In this document: positions 24,436-32,765 of the stretch, piece by piece
Numbering within the stretch: position 1 is the stretch's first letter
How the letters are laid out: each line of letters opens with the position of its first letter
Assembly: GCA_016929905.1 (NCBI GenBank)
Contig: JAFGHX010000276.1
Coordinates: forward strand, 19,419 to 83,418
Origin: Kiritimatiellia bacterium
Lineage (GTDB): Bacteria > Verrucomicrobiota > Kiritimatiellia > JAFGHX01
Reading direction: 5' to 3'
Length of the DNA stretch: 64,000 nucleotides
Position numbers and translations under genes: made by a program
The notes under the pieces: generated by a model
Seen by the model: only the letters and a program-made list of their open reading frames with translations
Told to the model about the DNA's origin: nothing
The model's database searches: none

Positions 24436-25428
24436 CTACCCCTCCAGAATATCCCTCGCCGCACCGATCACACTTTCTTCGTTCAAGCCGTGCTCCACCC
24501 ATAGGTCCTTGCTCGCACCGATCTTGCAGAACTCATCCTGAATGCCCACAAGCCGCACGGGCGCCAGCGATTCGCGCCCCTTTGCGGCAACCACGGCCGC
24601 CACCGCCTCGCCGAGCCCGCCGGCTACGTTGTTCTCCTCAATTGTGACAATGCCGCGGGTCTCCTCCGCCGCTTGCCAGATCGTCTCCTTGTCGAGCGGC
24701 TTGACCGTGTGCATATTGATCACGCGGGCACCGACCCCCAGTTCCTCGAGCTTCTCGGCGCAAAGCAGGGCCAGGCCCACGGCGTTGCCGTGCGCCATCA
24801 GCGTGATGTCGGCGCCTTCCCGCAAGGTGATGGCCTTGCCGATCTCGAAGGAGATATCCTCCTTCTGGTAGATCTCGTCGGTCCCCCCGAAATCTTCGCC
24901 CCTGACCAACCGCAGATAGACCGGCCCCTCGTGCTCGAGCAGACAGGCACGGGTGGCAATGGCATTCTCGATGGGAGAGGCCGGGCAGACGATGGTGATG
25001 TTCGGGATGCCGCGCATCAGGGCCAGATCCTCAACGCAATGATGCGTAGGGCCCCCTGTGCCCATGGACAACCCCGTGGCCGTCGTCACCACCTTCACGT
25101 TCAGGTTCGGATAGCAGACGTTAGTCCGGATCTGCTCCGCCGCGCGCAGCGAGATCGCAAACCCGAACCCGGCCGCCACCGGGATCTTCCCCGCGATCGC
25201 CAACCCCGCCGCCGCGCTGATCATGTTGGCCTCCGCAATGCCGAAATTGAAGTTCCGTTCCGGAAACCGCGCCGCGAACAACGTCGCCCGCGTCGGATGC
25301 TGGCAGTCGGCATTCAGGACAACCACGCGTTCGTCCTCTTCCCCGCACTGGGCCAGCATCTTGCCGTAGGAATCCCGGCCGGCCATCTCCTTGAAACTCG
25401 CCATCGTGAATCCGTCCAGACTGGCCAT
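24436..25428 (-). CDS. Transketolase C-terminal subunit, 330 aa
   Basis: It carries the pyrimidine-binding and C-terminal domains of a split transketolase. FNFGIAEANMISAAAGLA contains the catalytic Glu66 that activates thiamine diphosphate. TGLSMGTGGPTHHCVEDLALMRGIPNITI is the family's central strand-loop. The C-terminal domain spans about 195-325 (LEELGVGARVINMHTVKPLD; GIVTIEENNVAGGLGEAVA). The partner N-terminal subunit is upstream on the same strand, 411 bases away. Together they would move two-carbon units between sugar phosphates, or form a DXS-like/rare-sugar variant. A split gene is normal in many bacteria, but the repeat-filled gap between subunits is not. Confidence 0.92.
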   Translation of the reverse strand: MASLDGFTMASFKEMAGRDSYGKMLAQCGEEDERVVVLNADCQHPTRATLFAARFPERNFNFGIAEANMISAAAGLAIAGKIPVAAGFGFAISLRAAEQIRTNVCYPNLNVKVVTTATGLSMGTGGPTHHCVEDLALMRGIPNITIVCPASPIENAIATRACLLEHEGPVYLRLVRGEDFGGTDEIYQKEDISFEIGKAITLREGADITLMAHGNAVGLALLCAEKLEELGVGARVINMHTVKPLDKETIWQAAEETRGIVTIEENNVAGGLGEAVAAVVAAKGRESLAPVRLVGIQDEFCKIGASKDLWVEHGLNEESVIGAARDILEG

Positions 25429-25461
25429 CGTGCGTCCTCCCCGCTCAAGGCTGAATTACGT

Positions 25462-25827
25462 GTCTCTTCTGCCCGCGAAAGCTCGCAAAAAATGCGCGAA
25501 ATGCAGAGAACTGCACGGGTGAACCTGCAGCAACTTTGAACTGTTTGCGCCACGCCGGCCTTTGCGAGAATCCCATCTTCCGCGGCGCAAACAACTCAAA
25601 GTTGCTGCGTCCGCATTCTCTTTCCCCTCTGAAGGCGATCGTTGCGGGAATCGAGGATTGCCACGGGGCACACGCATCAGAGTTCCCTTTGGCGATGTTG
25701 ACTCGTGGCAATCCTTTCGATTCCCGCAACAACTCTACGCACGCCAGGCACGCACGATGGCCGCCGAACACCTTCTCCTCCCCTTTTCGCGCCTCTTTCG
25801 CGCCCTTTCGCGGGCAGTTCTGTCTCC
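25462..25827. repeat. Nested inverted repeats filling the gap between transketolase subunits
   Basis: The 411-base gap holds no gene. It contains two long hairpins side by side. The first is 25527-25551 with 25584-25608, 25-base arms with two mismatches (gcagcaactttgaactgttt and its complement). The second is 25641-25664 with 25705-25730 (gttgcgggaatcgaggattg and its complement, with a 2-base indel). Outer arms of cccgcgaaag/ctttcgcggg units, around 25469-25488 and 25796-25816, enclose both. The left part, 25469-25542, is a diverged copy of 32693-32765. Confidence 0.75.
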
Positions 25828-25839
25828 CATAGTCGACCT

Positions 25840-26715
25840 CTACGCCTCAATCCCCAGGCACTCGTGGCTCCGCAGTCGCGCGCCGTCGAATTGCACCTCG
25901 CGCGTCGCGGTTTCGTACTGTTCATCGGTCATGATCCCGTAATGCCACTTGGGTTGGTTCTCCATGAACGAAACGCCCTTCCCCTTCACGGTCTCCGCGA
26001 TCAAACACGACGGCTTGTCCGGCTCGAACGGGAGCCGCGCCAATCCGTTCAGAACGCTTCCCATGTCATGGCCGTCCACGGTCTTCACCGACCAGTTGAA
26101 GCTCCGCCACTTGTCGGCCAGCGGTTCGAGCCGCATCAGTTTCTCCGTCTCCCCGTCCTGACTCAGGAAATTACGGTCTACGATCGTGATCAGGTTGTCG
26201 ACCCCCCAGTTGCCCGCCGCCATGACGGCTTCCCAGACCGATCCTTCCTGCTGCTCACCGTCGCCGATCAGAACGAAGACCCGGTTCGGCTTGCCGTCCA
26301 GCTTCAGCCCCAGCGCGATGCCCAGCCCTACGGATAGGCCGTGGCCCAGCGATCCTGTCGGATGTTCGACGCCGGCCATTTTCAAAGTGGTGTGCATTCC
26401 GAAACAGGAGCCGAGCTGATTGAACGTCGTCAACAGCCGCGGATCAAAGAACCCTTTCTCCGCCAGAACAGGCGCGAACCCGGCACAGGCGTGTCCTTTG
26501 CTCAGCACAAAGTAGTCCCGGCCCGCCCACTTCGGGTTCTCGGGATCGATGTTCATGACTTCCCAATAGAGCGCCGTCAGGATTTCCACCATCGAGAGCG
26601 ACGCCCCGAAATGGCCGCCGCCGGTAAGCTGCGTGTTGTGCACGATCAGGTGCCGCAGCTTCTTCGAGAGTTCGGCGAGTTCGTCCACCCGTTGTTGCGT
26701 GATCGTCTTCTGCAT
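25840..26715 (-). CDS. Transketolase N-terminal subunit, 291 aa
   Basis: This is the thiamine-diphosphate-binding half. GGGHFGASLSMVEILTALYW (His35), LSKGHA (72-77), GSLGHGLSVGLGIALG (121-136), and the cofactor motif GDGEQQEGSVWEA (from 151) leading to DNLITIVDRN are all present. The C-terminal part has GHDM and KGKGVSFMEN. The length is that of known split transketolase N-subunits. ATG 26715 has AGGAGG upstream. It is expressed ahead of the C-subunit gene on the same strand. The truncated Fe-ADH and an isomerase-like gene upstream suggest a carbohydrate operon that has lost one step. Confidence 0.92.
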   Translation of the reverse strand: MQKTITQQRVDELAELSKKLRHLIVHNTQLTGGGHFGASLSMVEILTALYWEVMNIDPENPKWAGRDYFVLSKGHACAGFAPVLAEKGFFDPRLLTTFNQLGSCFGMHTTLKMAGVEHPTGSLGHGLSVGLGIALGLKLDGKPNRVFVLIGDGEQQEGSVWEAVMAAGNWGVDNLITIVDRNFLSQDGETEKLMRLEPLADKWRSFNWSVKTVDGHDMGSVLNGLARLPFEPDKPSCLIAETVKGKGVSFMENQPKWHYGIMTDEQYETATREVQFDGARLRSHECLGIEA

Positions 26716-26742
26716 GTGCTCCTCCTTCGATCTCGCGACCCA

Positions 26743-26770
26743 GTAGCGCAGGCATTCCTGCCTGCGCTAC
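26743..26770. repeat. Perfect 12-bp-stem hairpin at the Fe-ADH remnant 3' end
   Basis: gtagcgcaggca (26743-26754), a 4-base loop ttcc and tgcctgcgctac (26759-26770) form a perfect hairpin. The TAG stop of the minus-strand ADH remnant lies in the right arm. No T-tract follows. The compact palindrome looks like a REP-type element that inserted at or replaced the gene end. Confidence 0.65.
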
Positions 26771-27291
26771 AATTTCGCCATCGCCCTCTCGTAGATCCTC
26801 ACAATGTCCGATTTAGTCATCGGCACGATGTTCCTCATGCGGCCCTGCTCGTCCAGCGGACCGAGCGCCAGCACATCATCGGCCATGCGCTCCAGATCGC
26901 CCGGCGCTACCGGCAAGTCCGACAGCGGCACGTAGAACCCGTGCGTCTCCATCCACCCCCTGAACGCAGCCAACGCCAGCCTCGCCAGATCCGGAGCGCG
27001 GCCCTGCAAGTGGAACACCATGGTTCCGAGCAGCGCCAGCTTGTCTTCGATAGCCGCGAAGTCGAACTCAAGCAGGTGCGGGAACAGGCACGCGATCGCG
27101 CGGCCGTGCGGGATGTCGTACCGCGCGGAGAACGGATGCCCGAGATTGTGGGCGGCATAGCACCCGCGTCGCGCGTGAAACAAACCGTTGTTGGAAAGCG
27201 ATGCCGCCCAGAGCAAGGCGCTGCGCGCCTGAATATCCTCCGGGTCCCGTTCGAGCGACAGATAGGCGTCCATCGTGGCCTTCATCATCAC
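26767..27291 (-). pseudogene. N-terminally truncated iron-containing alcohol dehydrogenase
   Basis: The 174 residues match the C-terminal half of group III Fe-dependent alcohol dehydrogenases. HNLGHPFSARYDIPHGRAIACLFPHLL holds two of the four metal-binding histidines (near 48-52 and 62), and a normal helical tail follows. Family members are about 380-390 residues. The entire NAD-binding Rossmann half and the first two metal ligands are absent, and only about 60 bases separate this fragment from the next gene upstream. The remaining frame is intact and starts at a GTG. It cannot be an active dehydrogenase, so I call it a deletion remnant. Confidence 0.8.
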
Positions 27292-27351
27292 GGGCCCCTC
27301 GTCTCTTCACCAATCTGTGATCCGCATTTTTCGTTCCGCCTTGCTCCCCCC

Positions 27352-28299
27352 TCACGCCGGGTTCGGCACGCACACTTCGCCCCGGCATTCTTTGAGATAG
27401 CGCAACGACTCCACCTGCCCGGTCATCTCCAAAGCGCCGTTGAAGACCGGATCGTTCCCGCCCTCGATGTCGATGGCGCCCGTGTAGCCGGCAAGGCGCA
27501 GTTCGGAAATCAACGTGCGCCAATCCGTGTCGCCAAAGCCCGGTGTGCGGAAGAATCCGAACAGTGGCGGCGTCTTGACCTTGGCCTTCCTGGCGTCGCG
27601 CAGGGACACGAACGAGCTGGTACCGTGTCGCCGCACGACATCCCATCGCACAGTCGCGTCCTTGCCGTGCACATGGAAGACCTTGTGGCCCCATTCCGGG
27701 ATCAGCGCGATCGGGTCGATCAGCCGAATCACGCAGCAGCCCGGGTCCAACTCCAGCCCCACGTTCTCGTACGGAAGCGCCTCGAAGACCATCTCCCACG
27801 CTGCCGGATGATGCATAACGCTCAGGTCTCCGTCCAGCCATGTGCCTTCTCCGTCCCAGCCCTCGAAACAAATGCGTACGTCCTTCGCACCGGCGCCTTC
27901 CAGCAACGGAGACCACACCTCCTTGAGCCGATCCATACTCGCCGGCACCGGGCAACCCCGCACGCGGCCCGTGATGGCGGTGACCTCACGACAGTTGAAC
28001 AGGTGGGCGTTCTCAATGCATTCCTCGATTCCCTTCACCGTCTCCCGGTTGATCTCCCCAGCCTCCAATGGGTTTCCGTAGGCGCCGATAGCGGAAATCG
28101 CCGCGCCCGTGCCGTCGAGCACCCGGTGGATCTCGTCAGCCAGCCGCTCCCACTCGATCTGACGCGTGTGCTGCCAGAAGAAGAGCGCAAACGACTCAAA
28201 CCCGTGCGGCAGGATCTGCTCGATCGTACTTGCCGCTTTCATCCGCGTGTTGATAATCGTGCCGATACGGATATCGGGTACAGCGACATCTTGATTCAT
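27352..28299 (-). CDS. Sugar phosphate isomerase/epimerase-like TIM barrel, 315 aa
   Basis: This is a second xylose-isomerase-like barrel in the locus, distinct from the one at 23365. Landmarks are ISAIGAYGNPLEAGE, CREVTAITGRVRG, VRICFEGWDGEGTW (Glu), VGLELDPGCCVIRLIDP (Asp), HKVFHVHGKDATV (His-x-His) and GAIDIEGGNDPVF (Glu), in the metal-site order of the family. ATG 28299 is preferred to the longer frame because GGGAGG lies upstream and the extension falls in repeat DNA. It is divergent from the DUF4832-like gene. Likely cytoplasmic isomerase or epimerase of a rare sugar; specificity unknown. Confidence 0.78.
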   Translation of the reverse strand: MNQDVAVPDIRIGTIINTRMKAASTIEQILPHGFESFALFFWQHTRQIEWERLADEIHRVLDGTGAAISAIGAYGNPLEAGEINRETVKGIEECIENAHLFNCREVTAITGRVRGCPVPASMDRLKEVWSPLLEGAGAKDVRICFEGWDGEGTWLDGDLSVMHHPAAWEMVFEALPYENVGLELDPGCCVIRLIDPIALIPEWGHKVFHVHGKDATVRWDVVRRHGTSSFVSLRDARKAKVKTPPLFGFFRTPGFGDTDWRTLISELRLAGYTGAIDIEGGNDPVFNGALEMTGQVESLRYLKECRGEVCVPNPA

Positions 28300-28312
28300 G
28301 AATGGCACCTCC

Positions 28313-28640
28313 CACCCGAAACCTTCTCGAGAACCTTGTCGAGAACTCTGTCGAAAACCCCGCATCTGAGGCAGGGCTCACGACAGAGTCTCGCCCTAAC
28401 CATAACCGGCGCCGCCGAGCCGCCGGCGGACGCCCTCGTATGAGGCTATCGAGCCACGGCGCGCCAGGCATCACAAATCCGAAAGCCTTGTCGCTAGAAA
28501 GTGTTCAAAGCGCTCAGCTCACACCCCTTTGACCTTGCCGCTTCAGAGGGTGGCCGAACCCCTTCGACAAGGCTGCGCCCGCCCTAGCCGCGAAGGGCGA
28601 AGGCGGTTTTCGACAAAGTTCTCGACAAAGTTTCGGTAAG
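28313..28640. repeat. About 330-bp composite inverted-repeat element in a divergent gap
   Basis: The left end (about 28313-28361: ccgaaaccttctcgagaacc, then ttgtcgagaac and tgtcgaaaacc units) is the reverse complement of the right end (about 28593-28638: ggttttcgac, aaagttctcgac, aaagtttcgg). About 230 bases lie between, with further short inverted pieces but no gene. The layout suits a non-autonomous element with terminal inverted repeats. It occupies nearly all of the 376-base gap that must hold both promoters, which are not otherwise recognisable. Confidence 0.65.
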
Positions 28641-28675
28641 AAGCGAGATTGCACCTCGCGAAAGGAGACACGACC

Positions 28676-30133
28676 ATGCCCGATCTGCGCGAGAAGTTCC
28701 AGCAGACCCCCCTGCTTCGCCGGACACGACCGACACCGACGGACGCCTACCTGTCGAACCCGCACAAAGGCTGCTGCACGGTCAACACGTTCGCCGGCGC
28801 CACGCTGCGGCCGGGCCACGGAACGGGTTGGAAGGAATCCGCGCACACCCTTTTCCCGAACTGTACGCAGAAGGTGACGAAAGGGTACCTGCCCTGCACG
28901 GTCGCGTATTTCAAACTCTGGTGGCGCGACCTGGAGCCGGAGAAGGGAAAGATCGACTTTGAGCAACTGGACAGGATCTTCGATGAGGCCGCCGCGCACG
29001 GGCAGACGGTGGGCTTCCACTTCTACCCGCACGGGCCGGAGGCAGGCCCGCCGGTGCCGGCCTGGTATGCGGAGACGTACCCGATGACCCGCACGAAGTT
29101 CGGCAAGACATGGGAGAACTGGGCCTTCCCCGTCTACGACTCACCCGAGTATCTGGAGCATCTCGGCGATCTGATTCGGGGCATCGGCGCGCGCTACGAC
29201 GGGCACCCGCAGATGGACTTCGTGGATATCGCCTACGCCGGCCCCTGGGGCGAAGGCTCGGGCGAATACAGCGACGAACAGGCCGGCCGCTTCGCGCAGG
29301 TCTGGAAAGAAGCGTTCCCCACCACACCTCGCATCGCGAATATCGGCGGCAAGCAACTCCCCGCCGGCATCCGCTCGGGCAGCGGCTGGCGCTGCGGCTG
29401 TTTCGGCGACCTGCAGCCGGGCGGCCACTTCTACGGCTGGCACAGCCTGATCGGCATGCAACCGGCCCCCACCGCGCCCCTTCCGCCGCGCGCGTGCCAG
29501 ATCGCCCGGAACCTGTCCTATTGCCACATGTACGACCACTACCCGCGCGCCATCATTCAAGCGGGCGCGACCGCGGCCTGGAAGAACGCGGCCGTGTTCT
29601 TCGAAACCTGCTGGACCCCCATGGTCTGGTATCAATACGATTTCGACCTCGACTTCATCATCCAGCAGGGGCTGAAGTACCACTGCTCCTACGTGCAGTT
29701 CAAACAGACCGTCCTGCCCGAACCGTGGATCGATAAACTCCACGACTTCTGTAAACGGATGGCATACCGCTTCGTCTTCCGGCAGGCCGTGTACAACCCC
29801 CAGGTGCGGACCGGCGGGACGTTCGACTTCCAGGTCTGGATCGAAAACGTGGGCGTGGCGCCCCTCTACAAGTCGTACGCGTTCGCGATCCGGTTCCGCC
29901 AGGGCGACACGGAAGTCATCCGCGTGCTCCAGAACGTTGACCCGCGCAACTGGCTGCCGGGTGATGTGTGGATCGAAGAGGAACTGCCGCTCCCGCCCGA
30001 ACTCAAGCCGGGGCTCGCCGAGGTGTCCGCCGGTCTGCTCAACCCGGTCACCGGCAAATGTGCGATCAACTTCGCCGTCAAGGAACGCTACAACGATCGG
30101 TGGGTGCCGATCGGAGACGTGTGTGTCGCCTAG
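28676..30133 (+). CDS. DUF4832-like glycosidase-family protein, 485 aa
   Basis: It begins near AYLSNPHKGCCTVNTFAG, like the N-P-x-x-G opening of DUF4832-type barrels. It continues with LWWRDLEPEKGKIDFEQLDRIF, the clan GH-A pattern at barrel strand 2, and MDFVDIAYAGPWGEGSGEYS, an acidic turn expected near the active site. From about residue 370 a beta-sandwich follows (VRTGGTFDFQVWIENVGVAPLYKSYAFAIRF), as in DUF4832. There is no signal peptide. ATG 28676 has AAAGGAGA upstream. The same strand-2 pattern recurs in the C-terminal half of the sigma-factor fusion at 41128-43581. The glycan target is unknown. Confidence 0.7.
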   Translation: MPDLREKFQQTPLLRRTRPTPTDAYLSNPHKGCCTVNTFAGATLRPGHGTGWKESAHTLFPNCTQKVTKGYLPCTVAYFKLWWRDLEPEKGKIDFEQLDRIFDEAAAHGQTVGFHFYPHGPEAGPPVPAWYAETYPMTRTKFGKTWENWAFPVYDSPEYLEHLGDLIRGIGARYDGHPQMDFVDIAYAGPWGEGSGEYSDEQAGRFAQVWKEAFPTTPRIANIGGKQLPAGIRSGSGWRCGCFGDLQPGGHFYGWHSLIGMQPAPTAPLPPRACQIARNLSYCHMYDHYPRAIIQAGATAAWKNAAVFFETCWTPMVWYQYDFDLDFIIQQGLKYHCSYVQFKQTVLPEPWIDKLHDFCKRMAYRFVFRQAVYNPQVRTGGTFDFQVWIENVGVAPLYKSYAFAIRFRQGDTEVIRVLQNVDPRNWLPGDVWIEEELPLPPELKPGLAEVSAGLLNPVTGKCAINFAVKERYNDRWVPIGDVCVA

Positions 30134-30160
30134 CCCGATGAACAGCGGTCGACGGTCGGA

Positions 30161-30283
30161 AAGTCGCAGGTCAAAGGTCGGCAGGTCAAGAGTCACGGCC
30201 CCGTGCAGTCCCCGAACGAATAGCCCATAGAACCCGACCACAACCGAAGGTCTTCGACCTGCCGACCTTCGACCTGCGACTCC
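30161..30283. repeat. AGGTCGGCAGGTC-unit hairpin between convergent genes
   Basis: The left arm 30161-30194 (aagtcgcaggtcaaaggtcg, then gcaggtcaagagtc) is nearly the reverse complement of 30247-30283 (aaggtcttcgacctgccgac, then cttcgacctgcgactcc). Both arms are built from the repeated unit caggtcgaaggtc. The site lies between the stops of the DUF4832-like gene and the first sulfatase, where a two-way terminator would be expected, but there is no T-tract. Confidence 0.7.
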
Positions 30284-30286
30284 TCT

Positions 30287-31606
30287 CTACTGCGCTTCCT
30301 CGTCGACGTCCGGCCGCTTGGATGTGCCGTCCTGTTCCCGTTCCTGCGCGATCAGCTCGGTCAACTTGGCCACGACATCCGGCTTCTCGGCCGCCAGATC
30401 CTGCTTCTCGTAAGGATCCGCGAGAATGTCAAACAGCTCCGTCGTTTCCTTCTTGCGCCGGTCCAGAATCAGCTTCCAGTTCTCGTGCACCATCCCGAAG
30501 TATTGGTGCCGCAGGTTCCAGTAAATGCCGCGCCGGGCCGCCGCCCCGCCTTCGCCGCTGAGCAGCGGCCAGATATCGATCCCGTCCCAGCGCGCGTCCG
30601 TCCCGGGTTTGCAGCCCACAAGCCGCGTCAAGGTCGGCATCCAGTCCACCACGTGCATCGGCTCCTCGACTTTGCGCGGGCTGAGGGTTCCCGCCCAGTT
30701 CACCAGCGTCGGAGTCCGGATTCCCCCCTCGTACAACTGCGCCTTCCGCCCGCGCAGCGGCAGGTTGCTGCCGAGGCGGGGGGTCGCCTCATAGAAGCCC
30801 GGCCACTTCTTGGCCGAATCGCAGCCCTCGATCGCGCCGTTGTCCGAGGTGAAGATGATCAGCGTTTCCTCCGTCAGGTGCATCTCCTCCAGCAGTTCGA
30901 TCAGCCGGCCGATCGCCCCGTCCATGTGGCTGGCATAGGCGGCGTACTTCTTGAACGACCGGTCGCGAAGCGGGTCGTCGTCGTAGGTCCGGCCCTCGTA
31001 CTTGTCCAGCCAGCACTGCGGCGCTTTCACCGGCTCGTGCACGGCCGTGAACGGGACGTAACAGAACCACGGCCCCTTCCGCGTCCGGATCCATTCATAC
31101 GCCGCCGCCCCAATCAGATCGGTCGCATGCCCCGGCTCGTCAACAGGCTTGCCGTCCCGGTGCCACGTGTGCTCATAGCCCGGCCGCCAGTACCGATGCG
31201 TATACGGGTCCATGCAGCCGGCCTGCAGACCATAGCTGATGTTGAACCCCCATCGGTTCGCTGCGTAATCCAGCGAGGAACCCAGGTGCCACTTGCCGAA
31301 CAGAGCCGTGTCATAGCCCGCGTTGCGAAGCGAGGTCGCCAGCGTCTCGTAGCCGTCCGGCAGGACCGGGTAAATTGTCGGCGTCGTCGCGTGCTTCCCG
31401 AAGCGGGCCGGATGGCGGCCCGTCAGCAAGGCCGTTCGTGTCGGCGTGCATACCGGGCACACATAGTGGTGGTCCAACTCCACCCCCGTCGCCGCCAGAC
31501 GGTCCAGAGTCGGCGTCCGGATGGGCGACCCGTGAAAACTCACGTCGCCCCACCCCATGTCGTCGGCCAGAATGTACAGTATGTTCGGCTTGTCCTTCTT
31601 CGGCAT
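30287..31606 (-). CDS. Sulfatase (arylsulfatase family S1), 439 aa
   Basis: The alkaline-phosphatase fold sulfatase motif CTPTRTALLTGR places the formylglycine precursor at Cys53. The metal-binding ILADDMGWGD (Asp15-Asp16) is at the N-terminus, and FTSDNGA and GKWHLG are in their usual places. The length fits. No signal peptide is seen, so either export uses another route or the enzyme is cytoplasmic. The motif is the Cys type, which needs a radical-SAM (anSME) or FGE maturase; none is in this window. AGGGGGG precedes ATG 31606. It is divergent from an AraC regulator that probably controls it. Confidence 0.92.
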   Translation of the reverse strand: MPKKDKPNILYILADDMGWGDVSFHGSPIRTPTLDRLAATGVELDHHYVCPVCTPTRTALLTGRHPARFGKHATTPTIYPVLPDGYETLATSLRNAGYDTALFGKWHLGSSLDYAANRWGFNISYGLQAGCMDPYTHRYWRPGYEHTWHRDGKPVDEPGHATDLIGAAAYEWIRTRKGPWFCYVPFTAVHEPVKAPQCWLDKYEGRTYDDDPLRDRSFKKYAAYASHMDGAIGRLIELLEEMHLTEETLIIFTSDNGAIEGCDSAKKWPGFYEATPRLGSNLPLRGRKAQLYEGGIRTPTLVNWAGTLSPRKVEEPMHVVDWMPTLTRLVGCKPGTDARWDGIDIWPLLSGEGGAAARRGIYWNLRHQYFGMVHENWKLILDRRKKETTELFDILADPYEKQDLAAEKPDVVAKLTELIAQEREQDGTSKRPDVDEEAQ

Positions 31607-31631
31607 TGTTGCCCCCCTTTGAGTACACGAT

Positions 31632-31722
31632 GGTCGAGTTGAGTCGATTGAATCGATCGAATCGAATGAATCGAATGAATCGAATGAATCGATTCAATCG
31701 AGTCCGTCGACTCTCTCGACTG
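31632..31722. repeat. AATCGAATG tandem units in an inverted repeat
   Basis: Three near-perfect 9-base units (aatcgaatg) at about 31660-31690 sit between arms gtcgagttgagtcgattgaa (left, 31632 onward) and ttcaatcgagtccgtcgact (right, ending near 31722). The element fills much of the divergent gap between a sulfatase and its presumed AraC regulator. It is AT-richer than its surroundings and may carry operator or promoter function as well. Confidence 0.65.
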
Positions 31723-31778
31723 ATAATAACATTCTATATTAACTTGAATATCACAGGGTAGCGGAATATCCTACCAAT

Positions 31779-32660
31779 ATGAGGAAAAGCGTAACAATAG
31801 ATCCGCACCTCGTCGAACCACGACGGAGGGGGCCGGTACTGGCGCTGCTCGGCGAGTTGCTGGACGACTTCCCGGTCCAGGAGGTCCTCTTTCCCGAAGA
31901 CAGCGTTCCGCCGCCGCCGGACGCTACCGTGCCGGACCGGCCCCGAATGTTCATCATGGTGGACGGATGCCGGCATGTGCGCATGGCGCTGGACGGTTCG
32001 GAGCAGGAGGTCCCGTTGCGGCGCGGCCAGGCCATGTTCGCCGGCCGTACGGTCTGGCACAAATCCATGGATCGCCGTCCGTACACGTTGTTGTTGGTCA
32101 TCTTCGACCCGCTCTATACCGGTGCGTTTCTGCGCAAGCGCGGCGCGCGCCCACAGCGCGGCAACGCCACGTCCGTTCAGTACTACACCGATCATCCGCT
32201 CAGCACGCCCGCGCGGCATCTCATTGCCGCGCTCAGCGAGCTGGCCCGTTTCCCCGAACGGCGCGGGGCGGACGTGCACTTGTTGCGGGCCCTGCTGCAT
32301 TTTGTGCGCCTTGAATTCGAGGCCCGCCGCAAACGGCCGGGCAAGGCGCGGGCGACGTGGCAGGCCCTGTGCGATTACCTGCGCGAGAATTTCCAGCGCC
32401 CCATCAACCGCGACGAGGTGGCCCATGCGTTCGGCTTGCACCCGAATCACGTCTCCCGTCTGTTCCACGAGCAGGGCAAGGAAGGCTTCACGGATTATCT
32501 CACCCGGCTGCGGATGGAGCACGCCGGATTCCTGCGCCAGCACTACCGTCTGCCGCTCAAGGAACTTGCGGCGGGCTGTGGGTTCGACGACGCCAACTAT
32601 TTCGGACGCGTCTTCCGCCGGCACTACGGAACAACCCCCGGGCGATACGCGTTGAGCTGA
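31779..32660 (+). CDS. AraC-family transcriptional regulator, 293 aa
   Basis: The N-terminal cupin-like ligand domain (about residues 45-110; MVDGCRHVRMALDGSEQEVPLRRGQAMFAGRTVWH) is followed by two helix-turn-helices. The first is INRDEVAHAFGLHPNHVSRLFHEQG. The second is LPLKELAAGCGFDDANYFGRVFRRHYGTTPGRY, which ends in the classical AraC signature. The ATG at 31779 follows CCTACCAAT with no strong ribosome site. It is divergent from the sulfatase at 30287 and convergent with that at 32764, so it probably responds to a sugar from sulfated glycan. Confidence 0.88.
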   Translation: MRKSVTIDPHLVEPRRRGPVLALLGELLDDFPVQEVLFPEDSVPPPPDATVPDRPRMFIMVDGCRHVRMALDGSEQEVPLRRGQAMFAGRTVWHKSMDRRPYTLLLVIFDPLYTGAFLRKRGARPQRGNATSVQYYTDHPLSTPARHLIAALSELARFPERRGADVHLLRALLHFVRLEFEARRKRPGKARATWQALCDYLRENFQRPINRDEVAHAFGLHPNHVSRLFHEQGKEGFTDYLTRLRMEHAGFLRQHYRLPLKELAAGCGFDDANYFGRVFRRHYGTTPGRYALS

Positions 32661-32692
32661 GAAACAGCCCCGGTTGCGCTGAAGCCCATTTC

Positions 32693-32765
32693 CTGCCCGC
32701 GAAAGCTCGCGAAAGATGCGCGACATCCAGAACGGTCACGGGGGAACCGGCAGCAACTTTGGACT
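32693..32765. repeat. Dispersed 73-bp repeat (copy B) at a convergent gene end
   Basis: ctgcccgcgaaagctcgcg, then aatgcgcga-like and gcagcaactttg segments follow the same order as 25469-25542, with scattered substitutions. It lies between the AraC stop and the sulfatase stop; its last base or two overlap the sulfatase stop codon. Confidence 0.6.

Noticed and set aside
24436..26715. Transketolase interpreted as one gene broken by an insertion
   Set aside because: Each part has its own start, ribosome site and complete domain set; split transketolases are normal. Only the repeat-filled gap is unusual.
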